This document shows positions 22,014 to 33,274 of a stretch of 64,000 nucleotides of DNA, piece after piece. The notes below the pieces were generated by a model. That model was not told where the DNA came from and ran no database searches. It saw only the letters and a list, made by a program, of their open reading frames with translations. The stretch's first letter is position 1. Each line of letters starts with the position of its first letter. The translations under genes and the position numbers were made by a program. Source of the stretch: Ophioderma brevispina (taxonomy: Eukaryota > Echinodermata > Ophiuroidea > Amphilepidida > Ophiodermatidae); contig JAMKCH010022285.1 of NCBI GenBank assembly GCA_023653785.1, forward strand, positions 1 through 64,000, read 5' to 3'.

Positions 22014-22990
22014 TTGCCCAAGAGCAGAAGTGAGGGTCCCCCTACGTCCGAATGCTTTTGGCTATTGCTCACTAACTTACAGCAAAGCTAAGGAGTTAAC
22101 CTAAATACTTCAACTCTGACCGAAAAAATAGGCACCATGTAAAATGGTGAGAATTGGCTACCTTCATATCTACTTTGACTCCTCAAAGAACTCGGACGAT
22201 GTGTAATCCTTTGCATATAGAATCACTATTCACATCTGTCCCTTTGAAGGAGACCATTGATAGTAACTATGGAGTCGTAACACTGATTGATGACCAATCT
22301 CTCTCCATATCGCTGATGTGAAAGGAAGTTGGAGTTTTGTTTGACCAACAGCTTACTTTCAGGTTTTAAGTGACTTTACTCCTACAGTAATGGGCTAATA
22401 GTGACTGACTCTGTAAATGGAGTCCTGTCAATGTTAAGAAGAAGCCCTTCTGACTTGGCAGCCAATAATCCACACCGCGCATTGGAAATTATTATGTGGA
22501 TGTCACCTTCCGTGTTACAAATTGGACCATTTAACATCTTTCTTTAAACACCTACCAGGCTTCGCAATTATTTCATCACAGTACACGCGAGAGGAGACCA
22601 ACGACAGAATCACCTTCCTCATTTTTTGGATCAGAGAAAGCCTGACCTTGCACTTGACACCACTATCTACCGCAATTAAGACCCACTCTGACAAATACCT
22701 TAATTTGATTCATCATCCAGTGGCAGCCAATGCCCATGCGTCGATCATGTTTTCAACTTGAATGACTTTCTTGTATATTCTCTCATACTTCAGAGAGCTA
22801 ACAATGTTCCGTCGAACACAGTGGATAGTGAATGTGCAGAGGCTCACGCCAACCACCTTTGAAGCTGAACACCATTTCAAAGTTTGTCCATGGTTGCATT
22901 CCCGCTCACGAACACCATGTCAACTCCCAATGCTACGTTATTCCTACACACTGTTGCTTAAGACTTTATATGGGACCATCTATGTTCGCC
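22014..22990 (+). mobile_element. Penelope-like element, reverse transcriptase remnant
   Basis: Three blocks in the expected order, each in a different frame: PLRPNAFG...TYSKAKELT (about 22036-22105), which resembles the PLRPIVS..SPTY..AK block; ESLFTSVPLKETID (about 22221-22263), close to the SLFTNVPL block; and THSDKYLNL..HHPVAANA (about 22688-22740), close to the THTDRYL...SHHP block. The catalytic YVDD region and any GIY-YIG endonuclease could not be found. Frameshifts and stops show a dead copy. Family assignment rests on recalled motif order, not on a search. Confidence 0.6.
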
Positions 22991-24397
22991 TTACTGTATA
23001 CAACAATATACGGTTTATTTACTACTACCCACTTGTTACATGGTGTTGGGCTGTCCGGGGGGCTGTCTACGAAAAAAAATCAGTTCGGTGATTTGTTCCA
23101 TTTGCTCCTCGCAAATATCCTTAAATAAATTTGTACAAATCATCTATGATAGCTTAGCTTCCAAACATGTCAGAAGATAGAGGTTAGGCAAAGCTAGCAA
23201 AAACGGAGGGTGTACATCCAGCTTGTTTTTCCTATGGATTAAACAGGTGTCTATCGTATAATCTGGTATTGCTGAGGCTATACACAGAGTTCTTCAGAAG
23301 AAGAATAATATGTTATTTTCAAAGACTTAATACTCTCCGACAACCACTTAGTGCAACCATAAAGACCATCTAACTCTATTCCTCGTGGATCATGTGGCAA
23401 ATTGTACGTATAGACATTGGGCGTAGACCAAATAACAAGCTGCATAACAAATTCCTAGTCCCTTCAAAGGGTTAAGACAAAACCCGGTGTTAAAATTATT
23501 GATAAATATTAACATGTACATAACCGTCCTTGTTGCCCCAAATAAAACTTGCAAATGTTCTCTTAAAATGGATAAAATGTCCATCATTTCTCTTTCATAA
23601 TATCAGTGACCAATGGATATGTCATAGACTTCAGCAACCATTAACTAAAAATGTACAAATGGGCCCCGTAATGTCGGAGCCATTGTTATAGCCAGGTGTT
23701 ATCACCTCCACGATTCGGTTTGAGTAACAAATACCCGTCCTTCTTTCACATCAACCATGGATCTAATGCATAACATAACCAGTTGACCTTCTGAGATAGT
23801 CGTTGACCCCTAAGTTTTCTTCTGAAATCGCGGTAAAATTGATCAAATGAAGTTAAGCAATAGTTACGGATTTAATTCTGCACCAAGTTTTTAGGTCAAA
23901 GCTTCCCAAGCAACATTCGGCATGATTTTTGTTTTTTCTTTCTTCCTTTTTCGAATAATGAAAAAAACATGGACAAAGTTAATTGAACACGCACTATAGA
24001 AGCTCAGGGATTTGTTTTATTTGCGATGCGATAAGTATTTTGCTCTACGGTTCATTAAAAAAGACTTCGACTACATCGGAGAGGTGGTAACCCTGAAGTC
24101 TACAAACCGGCGAACAATATAGCAATTTGTCCTGCCCCAGATGAAAAGGATCTGAGTGTTTTTTTCTACACCACTACCGGGCCGTACTTGAAATCTTTAT
24201 CTCTCATTTGTTTGCGAATTCTAGTGATCCCCTTTATTGGTCACTGATATTATTAGGGGGAATAAATTGAAGTGACATTTTCTGCATTTTCAAGAAAATG
24301 TGCAAATTTTAATTGGGGCAACAGATAGAGTTATAATTATTTAATAATTTATTATGAATTTAACGCCTTGTTTTTTGCTCTCCTCCCGTGTTAGGGA
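22991..24397. other. No gene seen
   Basis: May include the decayed 3' end of the Penelope-like element up to about 23130. The rest is AT-rich and unrecognised. Confidence 0.35.
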
Positions 24398-24721
24398 TTA
24401 CGAATCGACAGCGCAGAAGGGCTCCCCCATAGCCAGTGGTGAAACCCGGAAGAGAAACTGATGATCAACCCGATGTTGTGCGATCAACGGGGTGGCTTCA
24501 AATTCGTGTCCATCTCTATTCTGGACAGCGGTTTTTTCAGCTAATGACATTGATCTCCTTAAATTGGTTAAGCAGATATTAAGGCAAATACTTTTCAGCC
24601 GAATCCCTCTGACTTTACCAGTCGTCCGCAATTGCTGGCCAGTGTCCTCTTGGCAAATCATGCACATCTCCCATGCAGTGTTTAATTGTTTAGAGGTGTT
24701 GGGATCATTATTATCTACCAC
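24398..24721 (-). CDS. Possible exon or remnant of a Cys-containing multicopy protein
   Basis: The minus-strand frame of 107 codons contains WEMCMICQEDTGQQLRTT near its start, then a stretch ending LIAQHRVDHQFLFRV. The CxxC box in a CxICQ context followed 60-70 residues later by an H-containing segment resembles a short domain common in uncharacterised multicopy proteins of marine invertebrates. That resemblance is from memory and unverified. Upstream on the minus strand, TTTTACTAACAAGG and a following TGTGGTAG could act as a splice acceptor, so the true start may be an intron boundary rather than the ATG. Downstream there is no continuation of the domain. It could be a retroposed or broken copy. 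Confidence 0.25.
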   Translation of the reverse strand: MVDNNDPNTSKQLNTAWEMCMICQEDTGQQLRTTGKVRGIRLKSICLNICLTNLRRSMSLAEKTAVQNRDGHEFEATPLIAQHRVDHQFLFRVSPLAMGEPFCAVDS

Positions 24722-26459
24722 ATATCGTTTAGCCTTGTTAGTAAAAGCAGTGAGTATAGTTTACGCTAGCTATCACATTACTTGTAGTTTTTTATTTTTC
24801 CCACCTTTTTAAAAAGGCGCTTTTTTTTTGGTTAAAACTTTTTTTTTTTTTCCCCGTTTTTTTTAAAGAGGGGCAGGGGTGAAATGAGGGCTGTCTTGAC
24901 ATTTAGGATCTCCACACCAATGGCGCACGCATGTTAATATTGTAAGGACAACACTACTTAATGACACACAAAAAAAAAAAAAAAACACAAATACCCCCCA
25001 AATTTCAGATTTAGTACCGCCCAACCCCCAAATTTTAAAAACAAAAACACAAAACACACGGGACTTGATCTTGTTGTCCTAGGGCCAAGGTTGACACCCA
25101 AAATGCTTTTGAACCCTGTTGGCAACATGTGACCATGTTCACCCCCGTGTACGAGACAAACCAGGCAGATTTCAGCTAGGAACTGCAGCTGTACGCAGCA
25201 CATACACATCGTGAGGAGAATCATGGGGGGTGTCACCTGTGCATTTAATTAACGGGTTTCAACTCCATCAAAAGGTCTGTTTTGTTCTCAATTGGCCTCA
25301 TTATGGCATTTCAGAGACCATGGTCAATGCTATGCAAGTGCTGGTATGTACCAACTCTAGGACAGTTCCGTTAGAGTGCTGTATCCATTTTAATCATTCG
25401 ATACAAAACAGAGTTCTCACGGGTGTTTGGATCCTCGTTTATCATTTAGTGGATACTCTGAGGAGGATCTGGAAAGGGAAACTATGGAATTATCACCAAA
25501 CTTGGCCAAATCAAGAGCGACCATTGCCAAAATATCAACGATCTAGGCAATCAAATGTTCTTCTTCCATCTCACCTCCTCTCTCCTCTCCATTTTCTTGC
25601 GCTCGTCTCTCTCTGTAATAATAATTAAATAAGAGGTTTCACGACTTTAGGGTCCAACTCATTAACAAATATGTGTTTCTTCGATTGCTGTATTGAATTC
25701 AATTGAAAATGTCATTGGCCGCCATTTTGGTGTGCCATCTTGAAATTATTTATCGTATGCCATTTTTAATGCTGTAAACCTTAAGCGTTCATTAAAATAC
25801 CCTCTAAATAGAATTACAGCCCTCTCTTGATGACTGATCGAAATAATGTAGTTAAGACATCACGATTATTGTCAAAAGTGAGTGAAAATGGTGTAAAAGT
25901 TCATACCTCTGTTGGCATATTGGAAGAGGTACAATATGTACCATATCTTAAAATTGTTGCAACTACTTCATTTACATCTGTAGAAATTTTCATGCTTTAC
26001 AAGTGTAAATTCATCATCTATAGACCTTAAAGCTGTCCTAAAATGGGAAAAGTATGGAGAGAAAAAAGGGAAGCAAAAAAAGGTGAGCTAGGGAGAGAAA
26101 GTGTATAGAACGTGGTGCACCTTGGTTTAGAGATTGACGTGTAATTCCTGAACACACTTGACATCAAATGAATAAACACCTATGTCAACTCCCTGAAAAC
26201 ATGTTAGATTTGAAACATGTTAGAAATAAGGCTGTTAGAGATATTAACAGGGGGACAATTCAAAATGTTTAGGAAATGTGGGCAAAATAGTGTTAGCAAA
26301 GTTGTAGGTGTTTAACATGGTTTTGGCCAGTGTCTACAGGAAGAAGAAAGGAAAAGCAAGAATGGAAAAGACAGTAAATAGAGAGAAATAGGGCGAGGTA
26401 GAAGATAGTGTGGGCAAAAGATTTCCCAATCTTAAGTATGTACGTTAAGGATCAGAAGC
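24722..26459. other. No gene seen; homopolymer-rich patch
   Basis: Long T and A runs at 24820-24870 and 24970-24985. The open frame at 25230-25628 has no recognisable domain. Nothing else recognised. Confidence 0.4.
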
Positions 26460-26602
26460 GAACATTATCAGAAATAATGTGTCTTGTTAAGGCGTGGGTA
26501 GCATGTAGTCGCTTGCAAGTCGAGCCCCCAAAGGGGGCGAGACTCGCAAGCGATAACGGGGCGAACCAGTTTGAACAAGACACATTATTCTGATAATGTC
26601 CT
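26460..26602. repeat. 143-bp near-perfect palindrome
   Basis: Symmetric about 26531. Outer arms: AACATTATCAGAAATAATGTG (26461 on) pairs with CACATTATTCTGATAATGT (26581 on), continuing through GTCTTGTT/AACAAGAC. Inner arms: TCGCTTGCAAGTCGAGCCCC (26509 on) pairs with GGGGCGAGACTCGCAAGCGA (ending 26553) around a 3-base loop. The 18-base middle segments (26490-26508, 26554-26572) do not pair. It would extrude as a long hairpin. No coding or tRNA features. Confidence 0.85.
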
Positions 26603-27770
26603 ACTTCTTCTTTAATTGACATCACGTCGAGTGAAAAAGAAAGATAAACCTTAAGAATATGTTAAAATAATACGTTTCCATACATTTTCATGATACTGCA
26701 ATGATTTAATTCATTTTGTTTGTAACTAAAAAACATTTAATGCCCACTTTGCTTATATGGTGTTGTAAAAGTCGTAGACTTTAGAAGTATCATAACAATA
26801 GGGTGAAACAAAATAATGGTCGAGTTGAGAAAGGGATCATCGGATTTCAGGTTCTAAAACTCAATTGAAATGAGGCAATCCATTTAAGTGGAAGGTTTAT
26901 AATGTTCGCCTCACACGAATTGTTTGAGAGAGCAAGTTTTGTATCACCATGCAGATAACGGCAGTTCTGATAGTATGGAGTGTAACGGCAGTGGTTTGTT
27001 GTGACAACTTTTGTCGTGTCGCCGTCTTGATTGGAAGACGATGTTGTGATGAATACTTAATTATAGCAAGTCAGGATCACCAATGATCGTTTTGTGTAGA
27101 CGTGAAAAGCCAAAGGTCAGGTGTCGAGGGGCTTTGAACTGTGTCTTTTTAATATATAACATCTCCTCTTTTGTACATAAATGAATGATTATATTTAGCA
27201 ATATTTGCACAATTTTTGCGCTCTTCTGCTGGCATCACCTTTGACCAGTAAACATGTCATTCGTTGACAATTACAGATGTTATATTTTGAAACCGTCCTG
27301 CTGCGACACGTGCCACATACACCTAAAGTATACTGTGGATTCGCTGACAAAGTTTGTGTTGTCTCGGTACTATGTATTATAATTGCCAAATTTATATATT
27401 TAGCCTATGCAGATTTCACGTCATTGTTGGTGTCCCTAACATTAATATTCTAAATTTTGTTCCAGAATATTGACAGTAATCATGTCTCTGGAATTGACCT
27501 TTGACCCGTAAAAATACCATTCCATACGACACAACAGAATTTATTTTTTTAATACAGTCCTGCTTGTTACACACATATGAACAGTATCGCTGTGGCATTC
27601 AGCCTGACAGACTTAAGTTTGTCTCATTTCTATCTGTTTTTTGATTAAAAACAGATGTTGTGATCATGGCAGGTGTCCATAATGCGATTATAATTTAAAT
27701 AATCCCTACCCCCTAAGCAATGGCAGACGGTATTTCTACACTGATTCCTATAGTGTTTCTAGACTGACTG
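26603..27770. other. No gene seen
   Basis: AT-rich DNA between two palindromes; no domain, repeat copy or RNA gene recognised. Confidence 0.4.
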
Positions 27771-27938
27771 TTGTATTTCTTTCGTTCAAAGTTCGATGCC
27801 CAGACCTTTATTTCTTGATAATGTGTCAGCTACTGACCACTTTATCAAAAAACAAAAGGTTTTGATAATGTGGTCAGCTACTGACCACATTATCAAAAAT
27901 AAAGGTCGGGGCAACAAACTTTAACAAAAGAAATACAA
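27771..27938. repeat. 168-bp palindrome made of two smaller palindromes
   Basis: The left end TTGTATTTCTTTCGTT mirrors the right AACAAAAGAAATACAA, and pairing continues through the (GCCC)AGACCTTTATTT block to a centre at about 27854. Each arm itself contains a hairpin: GATAATGTGGTCAG and CTGACCACATTATC around a 3-base spacer. It can therefore fold as one long hairpin or as two side-by-side hairpins. It lies 1.2 kb from the palindrome at 26460, and both carry CATTATC motifs. Confidence 0.88.
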
Positions 27939-28047
27939 TGGATAATCTATGAATAGAAGAGGGCTAGACGTGTATGTATAGAAAAAGATAGGAAAGAGGT
28001 TTGTACAGGTGCATTCAGCTCCCACCTGATTTGTTAATAATGGTCTG

Positions 28048-28267
28048 CATTCCACAAAAGGGGAAAAAGGTCCACTTTTTGATGATTTTTTTTGGATAAA
28101 AAGGTCCAAAATTTAGAGAAAGATTGACAAGAAAAGTCCCGTTTTGGTGGTGAAATTGTCAAAAAGGACCATTTTAAGGGGGTTAGGTTCCATTGTTTAC
28201 CAAAATTGGTCCACTTTTTTGAAGTCCCGCACCCCCCCAAAAAAAATCAATCCTGTGTACGGCCCTG
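28048..28267. mobile_element. hAT-like MITE with perfect 8-bp target duplication
   Basis: ATGGTCTG occurs at 28040-28047 and 28268-28275. The right end reads ATCCTGTGTACGGCCCTG (inverse CAGGGCCGTACACAGGAT), a CAGGG-type hAT terminus; the left end (CATTCCAC) is more decayed. The body (GGTCCACTTTTT, AAGGACCATTTTA, GGGGTTAGGT) recurs at 40998-41178. Non-coding. Confidence 0.85.
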
Positions 28268-28275
28268 ATGGTCTG

Positions 28276-29484
28276 TTTCAATTATGCATAGTCTATTGAG
28301 GCAGGTGCATGCACATTGCTCATTTAAGAGTCAATTGCGTAAATATAAGTCATTGGAACGAGCTCATCAGGTAGCGGAATTTCCATGAGTCACTTTATCC
28401 CTTTACACACAACTTTGAATGCTGTAACATAAACGTAATCTACAAAAAGTTATTTTGGCTCCAATAATTTATTTTAGACACCATTTTAAGATTTTTGTAC
28501 AAAGTAAACACATCAAAGCTAAGTTTTATGGGTAGCCATGTTTAGGGTAAAATAGGGCATTTTTAAAATGAAGGGTTTAGATAAAAAAGACAAAGTTCTA
28601 TTTGTCTCAGATTGGACTACTGGCACAAACACTCTAGTCAATTTAATTAAGGAAAATAATGAGAAAATTGGTGCTACTTCTGTGCGAATAATTAAATTAG
28701 CGACGCTCAGTATTAAAGCAAGTTGTGATACAATATGCTATAACAGTGGTCTTATATCAAAATGACTGAAAAAAATGGTTTATATATTGCTTTTGCAAAC
28801 AAAATCGTCAAACATTTATAGTGAAAACAATTTAGCAATGTTTCACAAGACAGTGTCAAGGCAGCATTTTGTAAGAAAGGTATTAGTTTTTAGTATGATT
28901 CAACCTTATCTGCATTCCAGCTTTCAGAACAAAACCTTACGGTTAGTTAAATTTGCTTCCCCAGGAGTGTATTGATTTGGTTGACTCCTAATGTGCATTG
29001 TTTTAAAAGTCAATCACCTTCCGACTTTTTTTTTTTTTTTTTTTTTCTGAGGTACCGTGTATTCCGGGGTCGTTAAGTAAATAGTTGCCACGTTTCTGGC
29101 CGTTATGTTAAGATTCAGTTTGACGCTTAGTGAGAGCTCCTTGCTCACCTTGCTGTTTAGAATTAGAATGGCTTATCCAAATTAATTCCACAACCCCCAT
29201 ATAAAAGACAACTGGAAATGAGAATATGCCTCAACCATATTGGAGAGTTCTTAATAAAATAGTCAGGTCATGATGAATGCATGGGTCTTGTCACATGCAC
29301 TGCATATGATAACCATGCATGATCACCACTATTCCAAATGCATGCAGTTTGGTAGGCCTATATCAATTCCAGTGGACCTTCCTTTTGGTGGGTTGTAATT
29401 GAACATCTGGGATAATCAATATACCAAAGCACACAGAAAACTGAATGTATTTGGTTTTTAAACATGTGTAGTTCACTTCATATA
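28276..29484. other. No gene seen; poly-T tract
   Basis: Two short open frames (28568-28765 and 28775-28975) lie end to end on the plus strand but show no recognisable domain. A T run spans about 29029-29046. A weak dispersed repeat copy is noted separately. Confidence 0.4.
29215..29335 (+). repeat. Dispersed repeat K, copy 1
   Basis: Shares GGTCATGAT..A.GCATG, GTCACATG and CATATGA blocks, in order, with 34430-34540 and 35335-35460. Strongly diverged; boundaries are unclear. Confidence 0.4.
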
Positions 29485-29690
29485 GGGGGGTTGGTTAGCA
29501 CAGTGGGTCTTCCCTCGCGTCGCACCACTGTGGTCCCAGGTTCGACCCTGGTTGGCCTGCAACTTCATGTGCGTTTGGTTTCCAGTCCAATCTCGGCCCA
29601 TTAGCAGGTTTTCTCCGGGTAATCCGGTTTCTCCTGCTTCTAAAACTAGGCTTTATTCCCCTAAATGTGTATATGATAAGAAAGTGAATT
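29485..29690 (+). mobile_element. tRNA-derived SINE, 3' truncated
   Basis: Head with A-box TGGTTAGCACAGTGG and B-box GGTTCGACCC, followed by the body blocks shared with 57557-57857: GGTTTCC(A), CAGGTTTTCTCCGGGTA, CGGTTTCTCCTGCTTCTAAA. It stops before the GCACAGCGCC block and has no tail. Same strand as the 57.5-kb copy. Confidence 0.8.
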
Positions 29691-29714
29691 AAATAAAAGT
29701 ATCTTTTGACACTA

Positions 29715-30000
29715 AAATTGCCCTAAGAGTCCGGCGCCACCAGAACCTCTTTTTCGGGGTTGGGGAAAATGGGGGGGGCGGGGAAAGTGAAATTTTTTTG
29801 GGAAAAATGGAAATTCTGGCAGGGGGGGGTGGGGGGGGGGGGGGCAAAAGTATCAAATATTTGGAGATTTTTTTAACAAAATTTTGGCCCAAAATCGCTG
29901 ATTTAACCCAAAAATTTGTGATTTTTGGCCCCAAATTGCCGAATGTGCCCCAAAAAATCCCTTATTTTTCTTTCAGAAGGGGGGGGGGGGGGGGGTAAAA
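29715..30000 (-). repeat. Poly-G/poly-C element related to the 14.8-kb array unit
   Basis: GGCGCCACCAGAACC, long G runs (29820-29844, 29979-29996) and TTTGGCCCAAAATCGCTGATT correspond, reversed, to the start of the 1.3-kb units (GGCACCAG, C runs, AATTTGGGCCAAAATTGG). Only that start portion is present. Confidence 0.6.
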
Positions 30001-31440
30001 AAATTAAAAAAATTAAAAAAATTGAGGGGGGAAAAATATGGTTAACAGGTCTACAGATAGGAATATGACAGTGTGCTTTTCAAAATAATAGTGTAAGATG
30101 TAGTATTGTTGCATTGTCTTCATGGTCAGAGCACTAAACATATAGTGCATGCATTTCATCAATTAATTTTCAGTTTGCTGTATTTTATGCTTTGTTGACC
30201 TCACCACCCATATGAGTTTTACTTTACCAAATTGATGTTTGTTGTGCGTTTCTGCTATTCATGTTGATGTTCAATGTTTTAGTTGTGTATATCAAGGACA
30301 ATATCCAAAAGGAAAAAACAAACTGGAGTCACCATGGTTACTTAGCAACCAATCAACCAGTCAAGTGGTTAATGGAAATTGTCTCATTGGGTCACTGATT
30401 GTGTGTGTTTATATATTTTGTTGTGCATGGCAATGTTATAATTCAGAGGTTCAGTGAGATTAATAATTCCGTTGGACTACAAACATCAGATGAAAAATTG
30501 CATGAGAAAATAATAAACAACAAAAAACTGTCATATTCTGAACTGTCTCCACAAAATGAGCATATTAAAGTCAAAGGCCTCTTTAAGAATCGAGGTCGTA
30601 AACATGCCAAACATCAAAAGAAAACAAATTCAGGCCAAAAAAAAAGTAATTAATAGTTGTCTCAGCTCGCATTGCTTTTCAAATTAGATTTAGTGTGTGG
30701 TACTACGACTCGCACACAATGGTTTTTTTTTCATATTGTGGCGATTGCATTTTTTTTTCAGTACTTTAATCTTATCACAACATACGTCCCAAATTTGGAA
30801 AACCAGGAGATGCCTTTACAAAACCAATGGGCTAGTCTTTCAAGAGTTATATTTCTGTACATGAGAGGTGTTGTACGTCTAAGGCGGTGGGTGGCTAGAC
30901 TAGCATGGCAATAAGCTCTTGCAGTTGATACCACATTTAAAATGTGTTTTTGTGAGTTGAGTAGTAACATTGGTGATTACCAATATTTATTGTATTTTTT
31001 TACCATTGACAGGGGTGTCTGTTTAACCCACAAAAAAAAAAGTCAAATTAGGTTCACCCTCTTGCCACATTTATCCCAATTCTTCCCCACAATTTACATT
31101 GGTTCCAAGCAATATATGCATCAAATCTCCCCAATGACCATATAGGACCAAAACCTATTCCCCCGCCCAGGGACAATAACGGAAGAAATAGACTCCCCGA
31201 TTATTGGTCACAATGATAGTGCTTGTGAGGGGCAACAAAGAAAGGTGGTATTGTGTTCCAAACTGGCACTCGCACAGGGTAGTGCGGGAGATATTCGTTG
31301 CGCAAACATTCATTATGGCTCAGTTAAATGCTTTTTTCTGCCATCAAACCCATTTTATCTTCATTGCCAACCGATGTGGGAATGACAGTCGGAATAACAC
31401 AGATTATCAAATTGGATTTTGTGAAGGGGACCTATAGGTT
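30001..31440. other. No confident gene
   Basis: Contains the possible terminal exon described separately. T runs occur near 30723-30730 and 30751-30758. No repeat copy was recognised. Confidence 0.35.
30448..30652 (+). CDS. Possible terminal exon, unknown product
   Basis: A splice-acceptor-like TTATAATTCAG ends at 30445-30447. An open frame follows to a stop at 30650-30652 and encodes about 68 residues: a middle rich in Glu, Asn and Ser and a basic tail (LFKNRGRKHAKHQKKTNSG, then QKK). Its composition is more protein-like than other frames here. There is no known domain, no upstream exon identified and no clear polyadenylation signal, so it may be chance. Confidence 0.2.
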
Positions 31441-31444
31441 CCTA

Positions 31445-31950
31445 ACACACCTAACCTGGCTGCCGTAAGGATCAAAACACACTCTGGATGGACTACTTCT
31501 TGCATGGCATCTGGAAAAAAGTGCTTTTTTTTTAAAATGTCTGAAAATGCACTAGTTCTATTAGAAGAAAGTGATGAAATTTCAGCATGACATGTAGTAA
31601 GATTGGGTATGTTTACTCAAACTAAGCGGCATTTGGACATTGAATTGATTGAAATACCCTCGCGGTCATCTCAATTTCAAATCGATTTGCAAATACTCGC
31701 TTTGGCGACTATAGAGAATCTTGGTTGCCGGTCGACATCGTGCAATGTTGGGGATTCGTAACTAAAAATTTTTCCGGTCATATATGTTAAAATTTGGTAT
31801 TTGGTGATTTAGACTTGTACGTTGGGTGATGTTGAGGGAATTTCCTTTGAGAGTTTAAATGTGAAGGCAAGAACATTGCTCATAGTTGCCATTTTTCCAA
31901 TAGCTACTGTGTGTATAAGTGAGTTTAGTGGTTGTGTAACCTATAGAGAC
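31445..31950 (+). repeat. Direct repeat of ~0.5 kb, copy 1
   Basis: Shares, in order, with 33275-33770: CCTGGCTGCCGTAAG, TGGACTACTTCTTGCATGGC, TGTCTGAAAATGCACTAGTT, TAGAGAATCTTGG, TTTTTCCGGTCAT, GAGAGTTTAAATGTGAA. Spacing between copies is about 1.83 kb. Unknown function. Confidence 0.85.
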
Positions 31951-33274
31951 AGCCAGTGTAATATGTCGCGTCTCATTTTTCGTGAAGTTTGACTTTAAAC
32001 CTCAGTATTTTTAATTGATCGATATTGTAAGTTAAGTGTTGCACTGAAAAACTGTGTTCTATCATTTTAGCGTAATGCTGTGTGCATTGGGACCTATCTT
32101 CTTAAGGTAGGTGAGCTCGGGTAGTAATCTTTTGCATGGGCTTTGTATGTGCCACCACCATCAACGCATTCGGCAGCCCCTCACGGAATAAATTGTGAGA
32201 CTGCTGGTGGCAGAATACTAACTTAATCCCGAATAGTGCATAGGAATGGCCCACGTGATTTTTAGAGTTATTTTCCTGGAGTGGAGCTAGAGTGGAGTAG
32301 GCCGACCTTACGACTAGCAAAAGCTATCTGTCACGACCAAATACGAATGATAAAACTAGTATAGATAGCTTGCTTTGCTGGTTTCCCCCCAGGGACCGGG
32401 GGTGGGATGGGGGGTACTCATATTGTGGAGGATGAACATGTAATCCTGTAAGGGGACCCCGCGTCCGCTTTAAACATTATGTAACCCAAACGGTTCATAT
32501 TTTTGACAATTTTTTACTTTTTTTACTTTTTTTAACTTTATTTGGGGAAAATTTTCCCACAAAGACACCCCTTTTTCGAAAATTTGCCAAATCTCACAAG
32601 GACCCCATGTTTGAAACCATTTAGCAAATTTGTGCCCTAAATAACCCCTATTATGGGCAATTTTGGCTGTCTCGCAACTAAAGACCCCAATTTTTGCATG
32701 TACAGTTACCGAAGGCCATTGGGTTGAATGTGCCATCCATTCCATATGGGCCCCCCCCCCCTTAAATTCCCCCCCCCCGGGTTTAAATGCTGAATGCGCT
32801 GCTAGCTGTGAATATCCTGGTGATCCACTGCCTGGCTGCAAAACCATTATGTTATCCAAAAAAGGAATTGCCCGGTATCTAGATCGAGCTTTAAGCTTTT
32901 GTGCGTGTATTTTCAGATTCTTGTCAATGAGGGCTCCCTTCATCAGGATATCTATAAAGTCTATGTAGTAAATGACAAAGGACGTTCGGACTGTTTTCCT
33001 GAAAAGTTTTATCCCATATTTTATTTACATTAATGCATATTTCGAATGCAGTACCAAAAAAAATCAGTTGATTCCCTTCGACCTTTGCACAATATCATGG
33101 ATAGCCAGTACGAGTTTATAAAAACACAACAGGAATTTGGAGGGTCTTAAGCAAGTAGCCAACCTGTCATCATAATGGATTTAAAGTATTTTTGAATGAA
33201 ATGTGATGCAAGAGGTCAATGTCTAGATCATGACATTTTCAACTAATTCCAAGCCCATTGTGTTATATAGGTTA
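31951..33274. other. Spacer between the duplicated copies
   Basis: Includes a segment with C runs (32751-32761, 32770-32778) and a 157-codon minus-strand frame at 32470-32943 with no recognisable domain. The two-copy layout suggests one tandem duplication of about 1.83 kb, of which only the first 0.5 kb of the second unit was followed here. Confidence 0.4.

Noticed and set aside
25230..25628. 132-codon plus-strand open frame
   Set aside because: No domain recognised; ends in a low-complexity CTCTCC/AATAAT stretch.
32470..32943. 157-codon minus-strand open frame
   Set aside because: Contains a glycine-rich part from C runs and no recognisable domain; region has features of dispersed poly-C repeats.
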